Shown here piece after piece: positions 57,576 through 64,000 of a DNA stretch of 64,000 bases (its first letter is position 1; every line of letters begins with the position of its first letter). The translations under genes were made by a program, and so were the position numbers. The notes beneath the pieces are model-generated. The model saw nothing but the letters and a program-made list of their open reading frames with translations, had not been told where the DNA came from and did no database searches. The DNA is taken from positions 218,564 through 282,563 of the forward strand of contig CAUYUJ010022071.1 of assembly GCA_963575745.1 (NCBI GenBank), read 5' to 3'. This DNA comes from Prorocentrum cordatum (lineage: Eukaryota; Sar; Dinophyceae; Prorocentrales; Prorocentraceae).

Positions 57576-59500
57576 GAGGCCGCCACCCGAGCGCGCGGGG
57601 CGCTCCCTGCCCGCGCGCGCGGCGGGCGGGCGCGGCCGCCGCCGGGAGCACGGCGTCCGACAGGGCCAGGCGTGGAATTCCTGCCCGCCACAAGAGCGGC
57701 TCTCTGCAGCGCGAGCGGCACGGTGCCGCGGGGCTCGGCGCTCGGCGGTCGGGGCGGCCTGACGCGGCCGCAGCTCGGCAGGCGCGCGCGCGCACGGCCC
57801 TGCGGGCGGCGCGGCGCCGCACGGCCTTACAGGAGGTGCTCGGAGCCAGACCGCGGGGCCGCTCGGAGGAAAGCGATGCTCCGCCCCGCGCTCGCCCTGG
57901 CTGCCACAGTCGCTCGGAGAGGGCTGTGCCGCACGGGGCTCCGCGGCAGCCGTCGCGCCGTTCGGGTGAGGTGGCGCCAGGGGGGCAGAGAAGGAATGTC
58001 TGGCCGATCGGGCGAGCGACCGGGAACCCAGGAGCCCAGGCAGGCAGGCCGTCCTTGGCACTGCTCGGCGGTGCTCGGCGCTGCGGCGCATCGAGCGGCG
58101 TCGCCAGATCGCGGAGCCCAGGGCGGGAGGGGCGCGCGCCTCGACGACGCCGCCGGGCTGCTGCCACCCCAGGGCGGAGGGGGGCGGAGGAGGGTGGGGA
58201 CGAAAGGAGGCGTGGCAACAACGGCGGGTCAAGGAAGCGCAAGCCTGGGTCGATGCGTGCGGATGGGCGGCGGGTCCCGCTTCCATGCGGGATCGGCGAG
58301 CTCCGTCGCCAGTCCGGGCGGCCCAGGCCTCGCGCTTCGGGGCGTGCTGTCCCCGATCCGTGGGTCTGGCGCCCACGTGCGAGACCCGCGGAGCCGTAGT
58401 TGATGCGGCCGCACCGGGGTGTACGATCGAGGTCGGCTCGGGGAGGGCACTCTGATGCTCTTCGCGCTCGGTGGATGCTCTGGTGCCTCCGCAGTCTTGG
58501 CCGGCGGAGGGCCTTCTGTTCTTGGGAGGATGCTCCTCTGTCCAGGGTCCTGCCGCACAGGTCGGCGCGCGCCCGAGAGGGGGGGGGGGGGAGGGAGGGA
58601 TGTGGGCGTGGAGCGGTGCAGCAGCGTGCAACGGACTGGGGGCGGCCTCTTCCTGGCCCGTGTGCGCGGTCCGTGCCTGGCCGGCCACGGCATGCTGCGT
58701 GTCGGCCCGCGCGTGCTCGCCGCAGCCGATACCCGAGGAAAGTCTGAGAGCCCGTCGTTTGTTGCCCGCACGGCTTTGCTCCCCCCCTTCATCCCGGAAG
58801 CTTCCGAAGTCCTCCAACGCACTCCTGAGACCGCCGGCAACGGCTCGCTTCCCCCTCCTCCTCCTCCTCCTCCTCCTCCTTCTCTTCCTCCTCCTCCTCC
58901 TCCTCCAACTCCTCCTCCTCCTCCTCCTCCCTCCTCCTCCTCCTCCTCCTCCCCTCCTCCTCCTCCTCCTCCTCCCTCCTCCCTCCTCCCTCCTCCCTCC
59001 TCCCCCTCCCTCCACCCTCCTCCCTCCTCCTCCTCCTCCCTCCTTCCTCCTTCCTCCTCCTCCTGCAGGCCCCGCTCCCCCCTCCCCCCCCCCGCCTCCT
59101 CAGTCTGGCCGCCGCCGCCCGGGGCAGAGGCAGTCCCCCCCCCCCCGCCACCGCGACCGCGCGCGCGCGCGCGTCCGAGGGCGTGGGCGGAGAGGGTGCG
59201 TCGGCGACTGCGACCACCGGGGGCCCTCACTACGTAGCTGCCCTGATACGCCCGTCCTGTCCTGGCGCCAGCATCGCAGAGCAGATCTCGTTCGGGAAAC
59301 CATGGGATTGGCCAGGACTGTCCCGGAGAGCTTCGCCCCGGAATTCGAGGCGAGGTTCGTGCGGGTCTGTTTTACACCGCGGTCGCTAATGTTGCTGTTG
59401 TTCTTCATGCTGTTTGCATGTTGCCGTGGCGGGCCCACACGTGCGCGTTTGTTGTTCTTGCTTCGTTGTGAAGGGCTCCACTTGTGCGAACTACTTTGCG
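57576..59500. other. GC-rich downstream spacer
   Basis: 57576-58400 is extremely GC-rich with overlapping frames in both strands and no recognisable domain; part is likely the 3' UTR of the oxygenase. A (TCC)n tract fills 58850-59065. Nothing else was recognised. Confidence 0.6.
58850..59065 (+). repeat. (TCC)n tract
   Basis: About 215 bp of TCC with CTCCCTCC blocks near its end. Confidence 0.9.
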
Positions 59501-61240
59501 AATGTCCAATAGCTGGAGATCGTTAGGGATAGTGTGACAATGGTGTCTGTGGGCCCGAACGCCACAAGCGTGAATGTGTGTGGAGGGGATGGAGGAGATG
59601 TGGTGTCATGCATGTTCCAGGGAGATGAAGCGAGTGCGCATGATTGGACAACAGCTGGGTCAGATTTACACATTTCTTGTGTTTCACGTGCCCAGTGGTT
59701 TGGCAATTGGAGATGCGGAACTAATCATGTTTACAATGTTTCCAGAAAAATTCAGGCGCCAGCACAAAATAACACAACGTCTCTGTTCACCTTTACGACA
59801 CCGAGAGGTACCCAGCTCTGGTAGCTGACGACATCCTCGGATGTTGTCGACTGGCTACATGATCGGTGCTGACGGCGGAGCAGTGCCACAGTGGGCATGT
59901 ATCTAATGTTCCTCCGGCCTCTCCCTCCCCTTCTCTCCGGCACCCGCGGTTCAGCCATCCTCATCATATTCTTCCCTGGCCTCACCGTCAGATTCCTATA
60001 GGACCCCATCACTGATACGTTGCGCAAGCACCAAGCGCACCAAATTGATCTGTACTGCAAAGTTGCCCACGACGGGGAGCAGCGTCCACTGCAGGAATGC
60101 ATCCTACCTCGGGACCCTGACGCCAGTGAACGACATGTATACTCGGATTTCGCGTTCGCCTGAGCGCATGCAGAGGCGACGCGCCTAGGGGCGTATGGTA
60201 GTCCTGTCATTCCCTCTCCTGTCATCTTCTCCGATTCGCCCTCCTGCTGCAATCTGATGCGCATGGGCAAGAACGGCTCTGGTAATTTCGATGGCACTGG
60301 CCATTACGATGATTCTGGTCACGGAGGTGGTAAGCATGGCGATCGTCTTGTTTGCATTGTAATGGTCGCGCTTGTGATGGTGGTGTTGACGCTGGTGACG
60401 GTGATGATGTCTAAGTGATAAAGTTTCGTTGTTACCTTTGCAGGTGTGCGCACAAGCTCGACCTCGCCTAACGTGAAAGAGGTCCAACCAGTTAAACTGT
60501 GTTCTACTGTTCCTCACGTCATTTTCAGGGCCCCACCGTGGGTAGCAGTTGAATTCTTCGGATGGTAAGGGCCCGCTGTGTCATGGGCTGGGGGGCCATG
60601 GGTCTGACAGGCAGATGTTGCGCGATTCTCCTTATTCCTGGTTTCTTTGCCCTCGCATTCCTAATCGTTTCGTTTGCTTCCCTTCCCCGCCCCCCTGCTA
60701 CTAATATGATATGCGTGACCATGGCGATGGCGTTTTGACCTCTACCGTGCCGCCGTCCACGAACATGATATACAACATGATCTGGCTTGCGATGGCGATC
60801 ACATTGATGATCGCGATGGTGATCTTGGCATTGATGGGGGTAATGATGCTTAAGCAATGCATATTCATCACTGATGACTTGTCTTGTGGGCACACGATGG
60901 GTAGTGCACACCCGATTGCCTGGAGCTCACATGTTATCGTACGACAGGAAATCGAGGTTGCAGTCAATCGCCGAGGACCCAACAGTACGATGACCATATC
61001 GTACGTTACGCAGCCTCGTACTTCGAAAGTGTTCGTGCTTGCGCTGCTAGCGCTCATACTTCTCAGCCAGATTGCGTGCCCCTCCCGCCCTCGTACTCAA
61101 AGCTTTGGCCAATTGCTCACTCGGCCTTACAGTAGTCCTGATAAGGTTGGTACGGCACGCTGCATTGCAGGTCACATCCTCCTCATCATACGTCCATTTT
61201 ACAGCACACAGCTCAAGCTGCCATCAGCATGCAGATGAGA
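59500..61240. other. Less GC-rich spacer with two diverged copies of a GATGGCGAT-rich segment
   Basis: Composition changes from the flanking GC-rich DNA. Segments 60240-60430 and 60695-60880 resemble each other: CCTGCTGCAATCTGATGCGC / CCTGCTACTAATATGATATGCG and GATGATGTCTAAGTGAT / TAATGATGCTTAAGCAAT. A 97-codon frame at 59534-59824 (VSVGPNATSVNVCGGDGGDV) and a 175-codon frame at 60711-61238 have no recognised homologue; I do not call them genes. Confidence 0.45.
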
Positions 61241-61274
61241 CCAGCACCTGCTGCGCCTCATGCCATTTGCGCTC

Positions 61275-61410
61275 CTCCTCCTCCTCCTGCTCCTCCTCCT
61301 CCTCCACCTCCTCCCTCCTCCCTCCTCCTCCCTCCTTCTCCTCCTCCTCCTCCTCCTCCTCCTCCTCCTCCTCCTCCTCCTCCTCCTCCTCCTCCTCCCC
61401 TCTCCTCCGT
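61275..61410 (+). repeat. (TCC)n tract
   Basis: About 135 bp of TCC, followed by GC-rich alternating CGCG sequence to 61560. Confidence 0.9.
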
Positions 61411-61659
61411 CCTCCGCACGACAGCACGCCCCGCGCGCGTCCATCCCGCGCTGCCCCCGCCTTGCCCCACCGCCTCCCGTGCGTTCCGCAGCGCCCCGAC
61501 TCTCCGCCCCGCGCGCGCGCGCTCCGCGCACGCGCGCGCGCCGGCGCCCGCGCCCGCGGCGCCGATGATGCCGCCGCTGGCGTCGGCTCACCAGGCAGGT
61601 TCTCGTCGGTCCTGGGCCCCGACAGGATCGCGTCGTACAGAGAAATCAGGGCGGGGGAG

Positions 61660-61800
61660 GTGTTTGGCCATTTGCCGCCTCGCCGGGCCTCGTGAGCGTC
61701 AGAAAACGATTCAGGACGAAGAACCTGCCCGGGGAAAGGGTGGGGACTTCCGGGGACGCCGTCCTACAGAGATGGGGAAAAAGCAGGACGTCGCATGTCT
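61660..61800 (+). mobile_element. Single arm of foldback family F10
   Basis: CCTCGCCGGGCCTCGTGAGC, CAGGACGAAGAACCTGCCCG and GACGTCGCATGTCTGGGG follow the arm order of 63279-63791. Confidence 0.55.
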
Positions 61801-62540
61801 GGGGAGTTTCTCCTGCCTCGAGATGCGCTCCAGCAGCTCTCCAGGGGTGCCCTTCTCGCCCCGAGCGGCCGTCCGAGACCCGACTCAGGGTCCGACATCC
61901 GCTGGACCGCTCGCCGCAAGTGGCTCTGGTGGTGCGCGGCTTTCAGGGCCCCTCTTGATCCGGTCGATCCGACTCGACATCGGTTCTGACCGGCCCTGTC
62001 CGATCCCAATCATGGCGGGGGCCACGATATTTCCCTAGATGTCATGGCGCCTCTTTTTATTTCATTACGTCCCTGGCCCCCCCGCTGGGCCGCGCACGTG
62101 CCGCCGGTCATGATTTGCACCCACCCCTCTTGGACACCCCCCTCTTGGCCGCTCCCGACAGTGTTTTGGCGATGCAATGCGGTCCATTGCTCGCGTGGAC
62201 GGCGTTGTGCATCGTGGCGCAGCCGATCCGATGCGATCCCGGCACCGTGCGGAAGCACCCGGATTTCCGCCGCCTTTTCGGGGTCAATGCGTTTTCCGAT
62301 GTTGACACGCGTGGGAGGGTTGAGCCTCCTTCCCAGACCCCCTGGGGTAACGAAGCAACCATGACTCGAATCATGACGGGAGGTTTTTCCATATCCGTAA
62401 GGGCTTCGCCCCCATGCCGCCTGCCTCCCTCTCTTAGAATGGGACTTGCCAGAGCTGTGATGGGATGTCTGGGCGCTGACGTGAAGCAATGTCGGGACTT
62501 CACGCGAGGGTCAATATTGATTAACGAGGGTTTATGGTTT
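61801..62540. other. Unassigned stretch with overlapping frames on both strands
   Basis: Frames of 156 codons (plus, 62115-62585) and 159 codons (minus, 62010-62489) overlap. Neither shows a known motif, and both may be chance frames in stop-poor DNA. Confidence 0.4.
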
Positions 62541-62646
62541 CGGAGGGTGGGGTTCACTTCGTCTGGGAGCTCCCGAGCGAAGTGAACCCCACCCTCCCCC
62601 TCAGAAATCGTGGGGGGTAGGGGTAGGGTTCGCGTGTGGCCCCCTA
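62541..62646 (+). mobile_element. Palindromic family F7, left arm truncated
   Basis: It keeps the centre GGGAGCTCCC and the full right arm to GTGGCCCCCTA, but the left arm stops after GGGTGGGGTTCACTTCG. Compare the complete copy at 41546-41699. Confidence 0.75.
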
Positions 62647-63278
62647 TGAAAGGTTATGTGTATGCCGCCTTGGCTTCTTCTAGCCCCCCATGAAGGCTTT
62701 TGGACGTGTTGGGCCCGTGTTGGTCCTCTGGTGGCTTCTGGGGGCTTGCTCTCCAGGAGAGCACAGGATGGGTCGAGGATGGGACACTGGAAAGGTACAG
62801 GGAAAGGAGAATGAATGGCGGATCGCAAGCAACAGGCAATAGTCCTTGGAGGGTGGAATAGTACCAGGGCGACAATCAGCTCCGGCAGATTTTGCTCATT
62901 GGCCGAGCCATGCTCAAGATCGCACGAGCTCGGGTGATGCAGGCTGCGAGCTGTAAGCTGTTCTCGAATGTCAGCTTAGGAGCGAAATCCGAGCATGCTC
63001 GATTTTTGGACGGGAGGCGCTTTCGCGTCATCGATCGCGCACGCAGGGCCGGCCTCGAACTAAGCACCGCTCCGGAGTTCCGCCATGCTCCAGAAGTCCA
63101 GCGCCCGCCCGGGCCCGTGGACAGTGCGAGGCAGCGCGTCCCGCGAGTCCCCGAGACGACCCCGGAGAGCCCTAGCTGATGGGGGGCCGGAGAGTCCCAG
63201 AGAGCGCTCCTGGCCCATGGTGCTCACAGCTTCTCGCGCCTCTCCCCTGAGATCCGGCGCTCCAAAAAAATTGGAGCA
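62647..63278. other. Unassigned stretch
   Basis: No repeat family or gene recognised. A 95-codon frame (62892-63179, MLKIARARVMQAASCKLFSN) has no known motif. Confidence 0.4.
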
Positions 63279-63791
63279 GGCGGTTTTTGGCAGTTTCTGG
63301 CCTCCGGGGGCCCTCGCCGGGCCTCGGGAGCGTCAAAAAGCAGGACGAAAAACCGGTCCCGGGGAATTGGTCCAGACCTCCTGGGTCCGCACCAACAAAA
63401 ATTGAGGCATGCGGATGTCTGGGTCTGGGGCACGTGGGGCTCCCTGGGCCTCGTGAGAGGTGCTCTGGAGGCACCCCGCTGCGGCCGTCCGGAGACACCC
63501 CGGGGGCCAGGGACTCCTCCGGGGCCCGGCACACGCCTAGGTCGCACCTGGGGGCATGCCGCAGCCCCAGGGCCGAGGGCTCTCCCCCGGAGACAGTCTT
63601 GGGGGCAACCTGGCGACACTTTCGGGACGAGAGCCCAGACATGCGACGTGCTGATTTTTTTCGATGCGGGGCCCCTGGAAGTCCCGACCCTTTCCCCGGG
63701 ACTGGTGTTTCATACTGCAGTCATTTTTGTTGACGGTCCCTACAGGCCCGGCGAGGGCCCCCCGAGGCCGAAAATGGCCCCAGAAACCTCC
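63279..63791 (+). mobile_element. Foldback element, family F10, both arms
   Basis: Arms of about 150 bp are inverted copies with substitutions. The left has TTTCTGGCCTCCGGGGGCCC, GCCGGGCCTCGGGAGCGTCA and GCATGCGGATGTCTGGG. The right, read in reverse, gives GCCTCGGGGGGCCCTCGCCG, GACCGTCAACAAAAATGAC and GTCGCATGTCTGGGC. About 210 bp of GC-rich non-coding sequence lies between. Solo arms are at 5965, 37645, 48735 and 61660. Confidence 0.7.
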
Positions 63792-64000
63792 CGTGCGCGA
63801 TCACGTCCAGGAGGCGCGCCCCTGCCCGTCCTGCAGCACCGCCCGCCGCCGCGCCCCGCCCGCCGCGCCTCCCCCCCCGCCCCAGAGGCCGCCGCCGCGC
63901 CCACCGCGCCCTGGGCCGCGCCACCGCGGCCCGCGCCGGGCGTGCCGGGCATGCTGACCCTGGGCCCGCCGCTGGCGCCCGCCCGCCCGCCGCGCCGCCG
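63792..64000. other. GC-rich end of window
   Basis: CCGCC-rich sequence with frames in every phase (APPAAPPPPPQRPP type). Nothing can be assigned. Confidence 0.5.

Noticed and set aside
57672-58403. Frames of 200-550 codons in and after the oxygenase gene
   Set aside because: Shadow frames of the oxygenase or GC-rich 3' sequence; Arg/Ala/Pro rich with no domain.

Overview
This window looks like nuclear DNA of a dinoflagellate, most like the GC-rich, repeat-choked genomes of Prorocentrum-type species; the organism is inferred, not proven. The reasons are GC-rich DNA with enormous introns, introns whose only AG-ending placement has a GA donor, every supported gene on the plus strand, tandemly duplicated small genes, and very dense simple repeats and short inverted-repeat elements. 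Nothing bacterial (operons, ribosome binding sites, CRISPR) and no rRNA or tRNA gene is visible.

The main gene, at 833-33530, is SRP72, the TPR subunit of the signal recognition particle. I reconstruct nine exons totalling 2,001 nt (666 aa, close to the 671 aa of human SRP72) spread over 32.7 kb. Introns range from 157 bp to 13.2 kb. They carry (TCC)n/(GGA)n tracts, a 159-bp satellite with alternating unit types, (CA/GT)n and (CATA)n arrays, a decayed tandem nuclease-like gene (11.7-12.7 kb), a second gene relic (23.5-24.5 kb) and many small TIR elements.

From 33.5 to 44 kb I see no protein gene, only repeats: an 82-bp tandem array, a near-perfect palindromic element with a 5-bp target duplication, and a nested cluster of two TIR families. 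Then follow a Ser/Lys-rich small protein (43959-44441), two tandem copies of a cysteine-rich 114-codon gene of which the first has one in-frame TAG (46583-47603), a frameshifted LINE retrotransposon with endonuclease, reverse transcriptase, RNase H and zinc-finger regions (about 49.4-55.5 kb), and an intact single-exon 2-oxoglutarate/Fe(II) oxygenase (56625-57575). The last 6.4 kb again hold no gene I can support.

The most interesting pattern is the number of distinct short non-autonomous inverted-repeat families (at least ten), together with SRP72 introns flanked by short direct repeats. This is what one expects if introns arise from transposable introner elements. The genes do not form a pathway; they are independent, unidirectionally arranged transcription units.
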